Source: Caryophanales bacterium (lineage in GTDB: Bacteria; Bacillota; Bacilli; Bacillales; Amphibacillaceae). Taken from it: a stretch of 64,000 nt of DNA. Below are positions 10,124 through 18,688 of the stretch, one piece after another. The stretch lies in contig JARIBO010000050.1 in the NCBI GenBank assembly GCA_029257405.1, positions 62,001 to 126,000 on the forward strand, given 5' to 3'. The notes below the pieces were generated by a model. It was not told the origin of the DNA. It saw only the letters and a program-made list of their open reading frames with translations, and did no database searches. Both the position numbers and the translations under genes were made by a program. How positions within the stretch are numbered: position 1 is the stretch's first letter; each line of letters begins with the position of its first letter.

Positions 10124-10705
10124 ATGTTGAACTTACCAAATAAAATTACAATTTCAAGAATATTTTTAATCCCCTTATTTATTATTGTATTAACAATCAA
10201 TTTTGATTGGGGTGAAATTAATATAGGTAATAATGCGTTACCTATTACGCAATTAGTAGGTAGTATAATCTTTATTTTTGCGTCATTAACAGATTGGTTA
10301 GATGGTTACATAGCAAGAAAATATGATTTAATTACAAATATGGGGAAGTTTTTAGATCCACTTGCAGATAAACTATTAGTTTCAGCTGCGTTTATCATGT
10401 TAATTGAACTACAAATTGCTCCAGCATGGATTATTATTATAATTATTAGTAGAGAATTTGCGATTACAGGATTTCGTTTAGTCGCATCTGGAGAAGGTGT
10501 TGTTTTAGCTGCAAGTAGTATGGGTAAATTAAAAACAGTTTCACAAATATTAGCTGTTATATTATTAATGTTAAATAACTTTCCATTCTCGTATACTAAT
10601 ATACCCGTAGATATGATTATGTTATATATCGCACTTATTTTCACAGTTTGGTCTGGATTAGATTACTTTATTAAAAATTGGAATGTAATGAGGGATTCAA
10701 AATGA
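10124..10705 (+). CDS. pgsA: CDP-diacylglycerol-glycerol-3-phosphate 3-phosphatidyltransferase
   Basis: Integral membrane enzyme making phosphatidylglycerophosphate, the committed step to phosphatidylglycerol and cardiolipin. The CDP-alcohol phosphotransferase motif D-G-x2-A-R-x8-G-x3-D-x3-D is complete, starting at DGYIAR around residue 60. About six hydrophobic helices are visible in 193 residues. The start follows GAGGAG. Its stop overlaps the start of cinA (ATGA), showing tight coupling. Confidence 0.97.
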   Translation: MLNLPNKITISRIFLIPLFIIVLTINFDWGEINIGNNALPITQLVGSIIFIFASLTDWLDGYIARKYDLITNMGKFLDPLADKLLVSAAFIMLIELQIAPAWIIIIIISREFAITGFRLVASGEGVVLAASSMGKLKTVSQILAVILLMLNNFPFSYTNIPVDMIMLYIALIFTVWSGLDYFIKNWNVMRDSK

Positions 10706-11958
10706 GACAAGAATACGAAACCGAAATAATTGCTGTTGGTACTGAACTTTTATTAGGTCAAATTGCAAATACAAATGCTCAATGGATTTCACAGCAACTT
10801 GCTTTATCAGGAGTGAATACTTACTATCATTCAGTTGTAGGGGATAATATCAAAAGAGTAGAATCAGTGTTTAAAAAAGCGCATGAACGAGCAAGTATCA
10901 TTATTGTTTCTGGTGGACTTGGTCCAACTGCTGATGATTTAACAAGAGAAGCATTTCAGGCTATTTACGACGATAAAATAGTTCAACATGAACCTTCATT
11001 GATTAAAATAAAAGCACATTATAAAAAACAAGGATTAATTATGACTCCTAATAATGAAAGACAAGCTCGTGTATTTGAAAATACAGAAAAGGTAATACCT
11101 AACGAATACGGTATGGCACCGGGAATGATTGTAAATTATGAGGGAAGAATATGGGTGTTTTTACCTGGTGTGCCAAGAGAAATGAAACAAATGACAACAG
11201 ATACTGTATTACCTTATCTAGAAGAGAAAAATGGAAAAACAGTTATTCAATCACGTGTTTTAAGATTTTTTGGTGTTGGAGAGTCAAGATTAGAACATGA
11301 TTTGCAAGATTTAATTAAAAGCCAAGATAACCCTACTATTGCTCCATTAGCTCAAAAAAGTGGTGTTACAATTAGATTAACTGCTAAAGCAGAAACAATT
11401 AACAAAGCTCAAACTTTACTAGAAAAATCCAAAACTAAAGTATTAGAAAAAGTAGGAGAATATTATTACGGTGAAGATAATGATACACTGCAAGAAAAAG
11501 TAAAAAATGAACTAGAAAAAGCAGGTTTATTATTAGCGAGTGCAGAAAGTTTAACAGGTGGAAAGTTTGCAGAGAGTTTAATATCTGTTCCTGAAGCAAG
11601 TAAAGTTTTCCGCGGAGGAGTGGTTTGTTACGATTCATTAGTTAAAATAAACATGTTAGATGTGCCTGCTGAACTTATTAAAAAAGAAGGAACAGTTAGT
11701 GATGCCTGCGCGAGAGAATTAGCTAAAAATGTAGCACTTAAATTGAATTCAAATATTGGGATTAGTTTTACAGGAGTAGCAGGACCGAATCAAATTGAAA
11801 ATAAAGATGTTGGTACTGTTTTTATAGGGATTTATATAAATGGATTAGAGGAAGTTCATGAATTCAAATTTTTAGGAGAACGTGAGGATATCAGATACCG
11901 AGCTATGACGAAAGGCTTTGAACTGATATATAATTTATTGACAAAAAAAATGAGTTAA
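10702..11958 (+). CDS. cinA: CinA, competence/damage-inducible protein with nicotinamide mononucleotide deamidase domain
   Basis: 418 residues in two parts: an N-terminal MoaB/MogA-like domain (about 1-170, with GTELLLGQ and SGGLGPTADD) and a C-terminal PncC-type deamidase domain (about 255-415, with AESLTGG and GVAGP). The start is ATG 10702, overlapping the pgsA stop, with TGAGGG seven bases upstream; an in-frame start at 10678 lies inside pgsA and is unlikely. Immediately upstream of recA, as in many Firmicutes. The enzyme probably salvages NMN; the link to competence comes from relatives. Confidence 0.95.
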   Translation: MRQEYETEIIAVGTELLLGQIANTNAQWISQQLALSGVNTYYHSVVGDNIKRVESVFKKAHERASIIIVSGGLGPTADDLTREAFQAIYDDKIVQHEPSLIKIKAHYKKQGLIMTPNNERQARVFENTEKVIPNEYGMAPGMIVNYEGRIWVFLPGVPREMKQMTTDTVLPYLEEKNGKTVIQSRVLRFFGVGESRLEHDLQDLIKSQDNPTIAPLAQKSGVTIRLTAKAETINKAQTLLEKSKTKVLEKVGEYYYGEDNDTLQEKVKNELEKAGLLLASAESLTGGKFAESLISVPEASKVFRGGVVCYDSLVKINMLDVPAELIKKEGTVSDACARELAKNVALKLNSNIGISFTGVAGPNQIENKDVGTVFIGIYINGLEEVHEFKFLGEREDIRYRAMTKGFELIYNLLTKKMS

Positions 11959-12032
11959 AGAGTTCTAAATTGTATTATTGTAAGGTTAAATGTTAGAAAA
12001 TCAATTATAGTAGAAATCTTTAAACAAAAAAG

Positions 12033-12046
12033 GAAACATACATTCG
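12033..12046. promoter_or_regulatory. Possible LexA (SOS) box upstream of recA
   Basis: GAAAC-ATAC-ATTCG matches 7 of 10 fixed positions of the Gram-positive SOS box CGAAC-N4-GTTCG and lies nine bases before the -35 box. A second partial half-site (GTTTG at 12053-12057) overlaps the -35 box. Regulation of recA by LexA is general in Firmicutes; this exact site is tentative. Confidence 0.35.
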
Positions 12047-12054
12047 CATATTGT

Positions 12055-12083
12055 TTGTGATTTTTTATAAAAAAGGTTATGAT
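12055..12083 (+). promoter_or_regulatory. Promoter of recA
   Basis: TTGTGA (12055-12060) and TATGAT (12078-12083) are 17 bases apart, 30 bases before the recA start codon. The spacing and boxes are good. Confidence 0.7.
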
Positions 12084-12113
12084 TAGAGTAGTTAAATACA
12101 GGAGGTCGTTATC

Positions 12114-13229
12114 GTGAGTCAAAGAGATAGAGCATTAGATGAAGCATTAAGAAAAATAGAAAAGCAATTCGGTAAAGGTGCAATTATGAAGTTAGGTGAA
12201 GATGCACCACGTAAATTAGCAACAATTTCAAGTGGTTCTTTAGGTATAGATATAGCATTAGGTATAGGTGGTTATCCAAAAGGTAGAGTAATTGAAATTT
12301 ATGGACCTGAATCATCAGGTAAAACAACAGTTGCTTTACACGCAATTGCTGAAGCTCAAAGAGCAGGTGGACAAGCTGCGTTTATTGATGCTGAACATGC
12401 ACTGGACCCTAACTACGCAAAAGCATTAGGTGTTGATATAGATGAATTACTTTTATCTCAACCTGATACGGGTGAACAAGCATTAGAAATTGCAGAGGCG
12501 CTAGTAAGAAGTGGAGCAGTAGATATTGTAGTAGTTGACTCTGTAGCTGCACTTGTACCAAGTGCAGAAATTGAAGGCGAAATGGGAGACTCTCATATTG
12601 GTCTTCAAGCAAGACTAATGTCGCAAGCATTACGTAAATTATCTGGAGCAATTAATCGATCAAATACGATTGCTGTCTTTATTAACCAGATTCGTGAAAA
12701 AGTAGGTGTTATGTTTGGAAGTCCAGAAGTAACACCAGGTGGACGCGCACTTAAGTTTTATTCGTCTATACGTGTAGAAGTTCGTCGTGCAGAAGCAATT
12801 AAGCAAGGAACAGACCTAGTTGGAAATAAAACAAGAATAAAAATCGTGAAAAATAAAGTAGCACCACCATTTAAGCAAGCAATTGTTGATATTATGTATG
12901 GGGAAGGTATTTCTCTTGAAGGTGAAATTTTAGATATGGGTTCAGAATTAGATATAATTGAAAAAAGTGGTGCCTGGTACGCATACGAAGGAGAACGCTT
13001 AGGTCAAGGCCGTGAAAATGCTAAACAATTCTTACTAGAAAATGAAGATGTGAAGAATACTGTTTATAAAGCAATTAGAGATCACTATAAGCTAGATCAA
13101 ACACATGATGATATAATTGCAGAAGAAATTCAGCAAGAAGCTGATTTACTTGCACAAGAAAAAGCGGATAAAGCTGATAAAGAAAAGAAAGTAGATCCAA
13201 AAGCTGAAACAACTGAAACTAAAAAATAA
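12114..13229 (+). CDS. recA: Recombinase RecA
   Basis: Strand-exchange ATPase of homologous recombination and co-protease for LexA. 371 residues with Walker A GPESSGKT at 64-71, Walker [10 protein letters not shown], the loop L1/L2 regions and an acidic/lysine-rich C-terminal tail rich in ADKADKEKK-type repeats. The start is GTG behind a near-perfect AGGAGGT site, aligning with other RecA proteins ([11 protein letters not shown]). It is monocistronic, between its promoter and a terminator. Confidence 0.99.
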   Translation: MSQRDRALDEALRKIEKQFGKGAIMKLGEDAPRKLATISSGSLGIDIALGIGGYPKGRVIEIYGPESSGKTTVALHAIAEAQRAGGQAAFIDAEHALDPNYAKALGVDIDELLLSQPDTGEQALEIAEALVRSGAVDIVVVDSVAALVPSAEIEGEMGDSHIGLQARLMSQALRKLSGAINRSNTIAVFINQIREKVGVMFGSPEVTPGGRALKFYSSIRVEVRRAEAIKQGTDLVGNKTRIKIVKNKVAPPFKQAIVDIMYGEGISLEGEILDMGSELDIIEKSGAWYAYEGERLGQGRENAKQFLLENEDVKNTVYKAIRDHYKLDQTHDDIIAEEIQQEADLLAQEKADKADKEKKVDPKAETTETKK

Positions 13230-13236
13230 AGTACCA

Positions 13237-13272
13237 ACCGCATTGTGATGAATATCATAATGCGGTTTTTTT
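13237..13272 (+). terminator. Intrinsic terminator after recA
   Basis: ACCGCATTGTGAT (13237-13249) pairs with ATCATAATGCGGT (13254-13266, one G-U pair), followed by a T-tract. Confidence 0.9.
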
Positions 13273-13448
13273 ATAATAAAAAGAAAAAACAAAATAAAAA
13301 GATAAAAAGGTTTTCTTTAACTACAGTTATTGGTACAATAATAGATAGGTTGTATAAATACTAAATTCCTTATACAATTTTAAATGTTTTTAATATGTTA
13401 TGCCGACAATAAAGAATTGTAAATTTTATAGCAATGGAGGTGAATACT

Positions 13449-15014
13449 TTGGAAAATCCTTTAACACTCTCCATTTTGCTTATCTTAGTCCTAATCGTCG
13501 GTGTTGTTGTTGGATATCTTATTAGAAAATCCATAGCAGAAGCTAAAATTTCAAGTGCTGAAAATCTGGCTAAACAAATAGTTGATGAAGCAAATAGAAA
13601 TGCAGAATCTGCGAAAAAAGAAGCTCTTTTAGAATCTAAAGAAGAGGCTCATGTATTTCGTCAACAAGTCGAAGAAGAATTACGTGAACGTCGCACAGAA
13701 ACTCAAAAACAAGAAGAACGTTTATTAACAAAAGAAGAAAATCTTGATAGAAAGAGTGTCTTATTAGAAAAGCGTGAATTGTCTTTAGAAAATCGTGAAG
13801 AAACACTTATAGAGAAACAACAACAAATTGAAGAAATGGAAAGCAAAGTGGATGATATGATAGCTGAACAGAAGACAAAACTAGAAAAGATTTCTGGATA
13901 TACTTCTGAAGAAGCTAAACAAATTATATTAGACAAACTTGAGGGAGAATTAGCTCAAGAGTCAGCAGTAATGATTAGAGAGTCTGAAAATCAAGTGAAA
14001 GAAGAATCAGACAAAAAAGCAAAAAACATCTTATCACTTGCATTACAACGTTGTGCAGCAGATCATGTTGCAGAAACAACAGTATCAGTTGTAAACTTAC
14101 CTAATGATGAAATGAAAGGTCGAATAATAGGTCGTGAAGGTCGAAATATTCGTACTCTCGAAACATTAACAGGTATCGATTTAATTATTGATGATACACC
14201 AGAAGCAGTTATATTATCCGGATTTGATCCAATTAGACGTGAAGTTGCTCGATTAGCTCTAGAAAAACTAGTCCAAGATGGTCGTATCCATCCGGCTCGT
14301 ATCGAAGAGATGGTTGATAAAGCAAGAAAAGACGTAGATGAACACATCCGTGAAATTGGTGAAGAAACTACTTTTGAAATTGGTGTTCATGGATTACATC
14401 CTGATTTAATTAAAATTCTTGGCCGTTTAAAATACCGTACAAGTTATGGACAAAATGTCTTAAAACACTCAATGGAAGTTGCTTACCTTTCAGGTTTAAT
14501 GGCAGCAGAGTTAGGTGAAGACGAAGTATTAGCAAGACGTGCTGGACTTCTTCATGACATTGGTAAAGCCATTGACCATGAAGTTGAAGGTAGTCATGTT
14601 GAAATAGGAAAAGAATTAGCTGTTAAATACAACGAACATGAAACTGTGATTAATGCAATTGCTTCCCATCATGGTGACGAAGAATCTACTTCAGTAATCT
14701 CAACACTTGTTGCTGCGGCTGATGCATTATCTGCAGCAAGACCAGGAGCAAGAAGTGAAACGTTAGAAAATTATATTAAACGTTTAGAAAAACTAGAAGA
14801 AATTTCGGAATCATTTACGGGAGTAGAAAAATCATACGCAATTCAAGCTGGTAGAGAAGTTAGAATTATGGTTAAACCAGAAGAAATTGATGATTCATCT
14901 GCAATTCATATTGCAAGAGATATTCGTAAGCGAATCGAAGGTGAACTTGAGTATCCTGGACACATAAAAGTGACAGTTATTCGAGAAACTAGATCAGTTG
15001 AATATGCTAAATAA
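13449..15014 (+). CDS. rny: Ribonuclease Y
   Basis: Membrane-anchored endoribonuclease that starts decay of many mRNAs. 521 residues: one N-terminal membrane helix (about 5-25), a long coiled coil rich in Glu, Lys and Arg (30-190), a KH domain with GREGRN near 230, and an HD domain with the HD pair in LLHDIGKA. I choose TTG 13449, six bases after GGAGGTG; the in-frame ATG at 13434 lies within that ribosome binding site. Followed by ymdB, as in Bacillus. RicA (ymcA, 15973) is a known regulator of RNase Y targets. Confidence 0.97.
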   Translation: MENPLTLSILLILVLIVGVVVGYLIRKSIAEAKISSAENLAKQIVDEANRNAESAKKEALLESKEEAHVFRQQVEEELRERRTETQKQEERLLTKEENLDRKSVLLEKRELSLENREETLIEKQQQIEEMESKVDDMIAEQKTKLEKISGYTSEEAKQIILDKLEGELAQESAVMIRESENQVKEESDKKAKNILSLALQRCAADHVAETTVSVVNLPNDEMKGRIIGREGRNIRTLETLTGIDLIIDDTPEAVILSGFDPIRREVARLALEKLVQDGRIHPARIEEMVDKARKDVDEHIREIGEETTFEIGVHGLHPDLIKILGRLKYRTSYGQNVLKHSMEVAYLSGLMAAELGEDEVLARRAGLLHDIGKAIDHEVEGSHVEIGKELAVKYNEHETVINAIASHHGDEESTSVISTLVAAADALSAARPGARSETLENYIKRLEKLEEISESFTGVEKSYAIQAGREVRIMVKPEEIDDSSAIHIARDIRKRIEGELEYPGHIKVTVIRETRSVEYAK

Positions 15015-15042
15015 AAAGAAGCGGCTAATCCCGCTTCTTTTT
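15013..15042 (+). terminator. Terminator overlapping the rny stop codon
   Basis: AAAAAGAAGCGG (15013-15024) pairs exactly with CCGCTTCTTTTT (15031-15042). The upstream arm begins within the TAA stop, so terminating ribosomes would cover part of the stem. ymdB then needs read-through or a separate start. Confidence 0.85.
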
Positions 15043-15069
15043 CTATAATATAGAGTAAGGTGGATAAAG

Positions 15070-15867
15070 ATGAAAATATTATTTATAGGTGATGTAGTGG
15101 GCTCGCCTGGTAGAGAAATGATTACCGATTATGTTCCTAGATTAAAAGATAAATACAAACCACAAGTAACGATTATTAATGGTGAAAATGCCGCAAGTGG
15201 TAAAGGAATTACTGAAAAAATTTATAAACAGTTTTTAAGTGTTGGAGCTCAAGTCGTTACACTTGGAAATCACACATGGGCAAAGCGTGAGATCTTCGAA
15301 TTTATCGATAATGCACCCCATTTGATTAGACCAGCAAACTTTCCAGAAGATAATCCAGGTAAAGGCTTAACCTTTATTAATATAAATGGTCTCGAAGTTG
15401 CAGTAATTAATTTGCAAGGACGCACATTTTTACCTCCAACCGACTGTCCATTTAAAAAAGCTGATGAATTAATCAACCAGGCTAAACAAAGAACGTCTAT
15501 TATATTTGTTGATTTTCATGCAGAGGCAACAAGTGAAAAACAAGCTATGGGTTGGTATTTAGATGGAAGAGTGTCAGCAGTAGTCGGTACACATACACAC
15601 ACACAAACCTCAGATGAACGTATACTACCAAACGGTACAGCATTTATTACAGATGTAGGTATGACAGGTCCATATGATAGTATATTAGGTGTTGAAAAAG
15701 AAACAATCATTAATCGTTTTATAGATGGTTTACCAGCAAGGTTTGAAGTTGATACTAAAGGGACAAATCAATTAAATGGTTGTTATATTAAAATTGATAA
15801 AACAACGGGTAAAGCGACAAAAATTGATCGAATTCTGATAAACAAAGATCATCCGTTTTTTGAATAG
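15070..15867 (+). CDS. ymdB: YmdB family metallophosphoesterase
   Basis: Calcineurin-like phosphodiesterase of 265 residues; B. subtilis YmdB hydrolyses 2',3'-cyclic nucleotides and influences biofilm and motility decisions. The metal site shows GD at 7-8, NGEN at 37-40, GNH at 66-68 and the histidine cluster GTHTHTQT near 178-185. It is cytoplasmic, with no signal peptide. The start follows AAGGTGG. Gene order rny-ymdB is conserved; the spoVS gene that follows in sporulating bacilli is absent. Confidence 0.95.
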   Translation: MKILFIGDVVGSPGREMITDYVPRLKDKYKPQVTIINGENAASGKGITEKIYKQFLSVGAQVVTLGNHTWAKREIFEFIDNAPHLIRPANFPEDNPGKGLTFININGLEVAVINLQGRTFLPPTDCPFKKADELINQAKQRTSIIFVDFHAEATSEKQAMGWYLDGRVSAVVGTHTHTQTSDERILPNGTAFITDVGMTGPYDSILGVEKETIINRFIDGLPARFEVDTKGTNQLNGCYIKIDKTTGKATKIDRILINKDHPFFE

Positions 15868-15972
15868 GTGTATAAAATACGCTTCGTTTGTTTAATTTGT
15901 GAATAGAGACTATACTTGTTTAGTGGAAACAATAGACAAAGATTAACTAAAATAATATTGAGGTGAATTAAG

Positions 15973-16404
15973 ATGGAAATATATACAAGAGAAGAAGTAT
16001 TAACAGAAGCTAAAAACCTTGCAAAAATGCTAGCAAATACAAAAGAAATAGAGCGATTTAAGCAAGTAGAGACTAAAATTAATGAAAATCAAAAAGTCCA
16101 AAGGCTCGTTACTAAAATCAAAACATTACAAAAGCAAGCTGTAAATTTACAAGCCTACGAAAAACAAGCAGCGTTAAAAATAGTTGAAGATACGATAGAT
16201 GAAGCTCAAAAAGAATTAGATTCGATTCCGATTGTAGAAGAGTTTCAAGAAATACAAACAACTGTGAATGATGTATTACAATTAGTCTCAGGTACAATCG
16301 CTCGAGAAGTAACTAATCACATCATTGAATCAACTGGTGGCGATTTGTTAGAAGGTAAAACAGGTTCAACAAAAGCAAATGAGACATCTTGTAGTGGTGA
16401 ATAA
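15973..16404 (+). CDS. ymcA: YmcA/RicA family regulator of RNA processing
   Basis: Helical 143-residue protein of the YlbF/YmcA family. In Bacillus RicA, RicF and RicT form an iron-sulfur complex that acts with RNase Y on polycistronic mRNA maturation. Matching signs are the LAKM and INEN segments, LQKQAVNLQAYEK, and a C-terminal tail ending in SCSGE, where the cysteine corresponds to a cluster ligand in B. subtilis RicA. The miaB gene that usually precedes it is missing here. The start follows GAGGTG. Confidence 0.9.
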   Translation: MEIYTREEVLTEAKNLAKMLANTKEIERFKQVETKINENQKVQRLVTKIKTLQKQAVNLQAYEKQAALKIVEDTIDEAQKELDSIPIVEEFQEIQTTVNDVLQLVSGTIAREVTNHIIESTGGDLLEGKTGSTKANETSCSGE

Positions 16405-16457
16405 AAAATAAGAATCTTAAACGTATTATTTTACGTTTAAGATTCTTATTTTTTTAT
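16403..16457. terminator. Bidirectional terminator between ymcA and the aldo/keto reductase
   Basis: A perfect inverted repeat of more than 20 bases (left arm ending at 16425, right arm from 16432) with A and T tracts on both sides lies between two convergent genes and overlaps both ends slightly. Confidence 0.92.
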
Positions 16458-17359
16458 GACGTATGTTTTAAATAGTTATTTAATTGTGCTATTTCTTTTA
16501 TTTTTTCGTAATTTGTTTCTGATAACTTAGATAAATTTAAATTAAGGTTATCAATTAATTGTGTAAGTGAACTTACCCCTACGATATTTGAGACTACTGT
16601 AGGATGCATTAAAGTAAATTCCAAAGCTAATTGCATAATTGGTAAATTAAAATCAGCTTCTAATTTATTTAAAAGAGACTTGAGTTCCCTTTTATCATAA
16701 GTTAAATAAGGTTCTAATTTGACTCTTTTTGAAGATGTGCTTGTTAGTATACCTTTTGCAAGCGATCCACGTGCAAAGACACTAATATTATGTTTATTTA
16801 ATTGATCAAGTATATTATATTCAGGTCTTCGATCAAGTATGCTATATTGCATCATGACAACATCGATATTAGATAGTTTTATAAATTTATTAATCACATT
16901 TGGCCTGATAGATGAAATTCCATAAGACCTAATTAACCCATCTTTTTTTAAATATTCAAAAGCATCAATTGTTTCTTCAGTATTGTCTTCAATCGTCCCA
17001 CCATGTAATAAGTAAAAATCGAGATAATCCGTATTTAATCTGAACAAACTTGCTTTTAATGCTTTAATAATATAATCTCTAGAGGGATTCCAATTAACTT
17101 CTTTTGTTTGAAAATCAAATTCATTTCCAACTTTAGAAGTTAAGATAACGTCTTTTCGTTTATGTTTAATTGCTCGACCAATCATTGATTCATTTAAACC
17201 AAAATCATATAAATCAGCAGTATCTAAATGATTGATGCCTTTATTTAAAGCATAATCAATAATTTGATGACTTTTTATACTATCACTTTCTAAATCCATA
17301 CAACCAAGAGATATTTCAGAAACAAGGATATTTGAATTCCCAACTTTATTGTATATAAT
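16454..17359 (-). CDS. Aldo/keto reductase, probable AUU start
   Basis: NADPH-type aldo/keto reductase of about 301 residues: conserved LGCMDL near the N-terminus, DTADLYDFG (catalytic Asp and Tyr), TSKVGN (Lys) and LLHGG (His), then a C-terminal SSLTQL-like cofactor loop. Substrate cannot be read from sequence. It is the only minus-strand gene in the first 33 kb. On its strand GGGGTG is followed by six bases and ATT (17359); reading from there gives M-I-Y-N-K-V-G-N-S, matching the usual start of the family. GTG 17368 and ATG 17365 are in frame but overlap or crowd the ribosome binding site. Confidence 0.9.
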   Translation of the reverse strand: MIYNKVGNSNILVSEISLGCMDLESDSIKSHQIIDYALNKGINHLDTADLYDFGLNESMIGRAIKHKRKDVILTSKVGNEFDFQTKEVNWNPSRDYIIKALKASLFRLNTDYLDFYLLHGGTIEDNTEETIDAFEYLKKDGLIRSYGISSIRPNVINKFIKLSNIDVVMMQYSILDRRPEYNILDQLNKHNISVFARGSLAKGILTSTSSKRVKLEPYLTYDKRELKSLLNKLEADFNLPIMQLALEFTLMHPTVVSNIVGVSSLTQLIDNLNLNLSKLSETNYEKIKEIAQLNNYLKHTS

Positions 17360-17426
17360 TATCATCACCCCTAATGACTATCATAAATTGAAAGATAGAT
17401 AACTTCAATCTAAAAGGAGATTTTAA

Positions 17427-17972
17427 ATGAAGAAATTCGAAGAAAAAACACTTAAAACAACTAAAATATTTACTGGAAAAGTAATTGATTTACAAATCGA
17501 TGATGTAAGTTTACCTAACGGAAAAACAAGTAAAAGAGAATTAGTTAAACATCCAGGAGCAGTTGCAGTAATAGCATTAACACCTAAAAAAGAATTAGTA
17601 TTAGTAGAACAATATAGAAAACCTTTAGAAATGAGTATCTTAGAAATTCCAGCTGGTAAAATAGAACCAAACGAAGAACCTAAAATAACAGCTTTAAGAG
17701 AACTTGAAGAAGAAACGGGGTTTACAACGAAAAATCTAAGTTATATTACGTCATTTTATACATCACCTGGATTTGCAGATGAAATTATACATATTTATTA
17801 TACTGATCAGTTAGTAGAACTTGAAAATCCAATCCTAGGTGATGAAGATGAATTTGTAGAAGTACATAAGTTACGAGCAGAAGAAATCGAACCAGCTATT
17901 AAAAATAAATTAATATATGACGCAAAAACGCTTTATGCTATTCAATATTTACAATTAAAAAATAAATATTAG
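17427..17972 (+). CDS. nudF: ADP-ribose pyrophosphatase (Nudix hydrolase)
   Basis: 181 residues with a full Nudix box at 77-99 (G-x5-E-x7-REL-x-EE-x-GF), preceded by the VEQYRKP segment typical of ADP-ribose hydrolases. It breaks ADP-ribose to AMP and ribose 5-phosphate. It lies just upstream of fur, as nudF (yqkG) does in B. subtilis. The start follows AAAGGAG. Divergent from the aldo/keto reductase, with only about 65 bases between the two starts. Confidence 0.94.
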   Translation: MKKFEEKTLKTTKIFTGKVIDLQIDDVSLPNGKTSKRELVKHPGAVAVIALTPKKELVLVEQYRKPLEMSILEIPAGKIEPNEEPKITALRELEEETGFTTKNLSYITSFYTSPGFADEIIHIYYTDQLVELENPILGDEDEFVEVHKLRAEEIEPAIKNKLIYDAKTLYAIQYLQLKNKY

Positions 17973-18024
17973 TCATCTAATAAAAGCTTTAATTGAGAAA
18001 GTAATCTTAAAAGCCAAATATTTA

Positions 18025-18059
18025 TATTATTAGTTTGTAATCAGTATAAACTAATAATA
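18025..18059. repeat. 12-base inverted repeat upstream of fur
   Basis: TATTATTAGTTT (18025-18036) and AAACTAATAATA (18048-18059) are perfect inverted copies with an 11-base spacer. It lies between nudF and the fur promoter. No T-tract follows, so it is a poor terminator; it could be an operator or a weak hairpin at the end of the nudF transcript. Confidence 0.5.
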
Positions 18060-18074
18060 ATAAATCAAATTAGT

Positions 18075-18089
18075 TTAAAATGATTATTC
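18075..18089. promoter_or_regulatory. Possible PerR/Fur box at the fur promoter
   Basis: TTAAAAT-G-ATTATTC matches 11 of 14 fixed positions of the 7-1-7 PerR/Fur box TTATAAT-N-ATTATAA. It ends one base before the -35 box. In B. subtilis and S. aureus fur is under PerR control, which fits; the match is imperfect. Confidence 0.4.
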
Positions 18090-18090
18090 T

Positions 18091-18119
18091 TTGACACTCA
18101 ATTAAGGTCTGCTTATAAT
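18091..18119 (+). promoter_or_regulatory. Consensus promoter of fur
   Basis: Perfect TTGACA (18091-18096) and perfect TATAAT (18114-18119) with a 17-base spacer, the best vegetative promoter in the window. Such a strong promoter for a regulator suggests repression by a nearby operator. Confidence 0.88.
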
Positions 18120-18146
18120 TGAATAAGGGGATGGAGGCGAATGAAT

Positions 18147-18599
18147 GTGAAGCAACGAATAGAAAGAATAAAAAAACAACTACATTCTAAAGGTTATAAG
18201 CTCACTCCGCAACGAGAAGCTACATTAACAGTACTTTTAGAAAGAGAAGAAGATCATTTAAGTGCTGAAGAAGTATTTTTGTTAGTAAAAGAAAAAGCGC
18301 CTGAAATAGGTCTTGCTACTGTATATAGAACACTTGAACTACTATCAGAATTACAAGTGGTTGATAAAATAAATTTTGGAGACGGCGTATCTCGTTATGA
18401 TCTTAGAAAAGAAGGTATTGATCACTTCCATCACCATTTAGTTTGCATGGAATGTGGTGCGGTAGAAGAAATAATTGAAGATTTATTAACTGATGTAGAA
18501 AAAATAGTTGAAAATGATTGGAACTTTGAAGTTAAAGACCATCGTTTAACATTTCACGGTATTTGTGCAAAATGTCAAAAAGAAGCTAAAAAAGCATAA
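18147..18599 (+). CDS. fur: Ferric uptake regulator Fur
   Basis: 150-residue iron-responsive repressor, very similar to B. subtilis Fur: winged helix with KLTPQREA and GLATVYRTLELL, the metal-binding HFHHHLVC segment, and two CxxC pairs (CMEC and CAKC) for structural zinc. I place the start at GTG 18147, nine bases after GGAGG and aligned with the Bacillus start; ATG 18141 is three bases from that site and too close. Neighbours nudF and xerD are as in Bacillus. Confidence 0.96.
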   Translation: MKQRIERIKKQLHSKGYKLTPQREATLTVLLEREEDHLSAEEVFLLVKEKAPEIGLATVYRTLELLSELQVVDKINFGDGVSRYDLRKEGIDHFHHHLVCMECGAVEEIIEDLLTDVEKIVENDWNFEVKDHRLTFHGICAKCQKEAKKA

Positions 18600-18605
18600 T
18601 AGTTT

Positions 18606-18638
18606 AAAAACCTTTCTTTAATTAAAGAAAGGTTTTTT
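18606..18638 (+). terminator. Intrinsic terminator after fur
   Basis: AAAAACCTTTCTTT and AAAGAAAGGTTTTT form a perfect inverted repeat around AATT. Confidence 0.88.
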
Positions 18639-18688
18639 ATTTTAATCGATTTAATGTTAAAATAAGGATAAAGAAAAGAGGTATTGTG

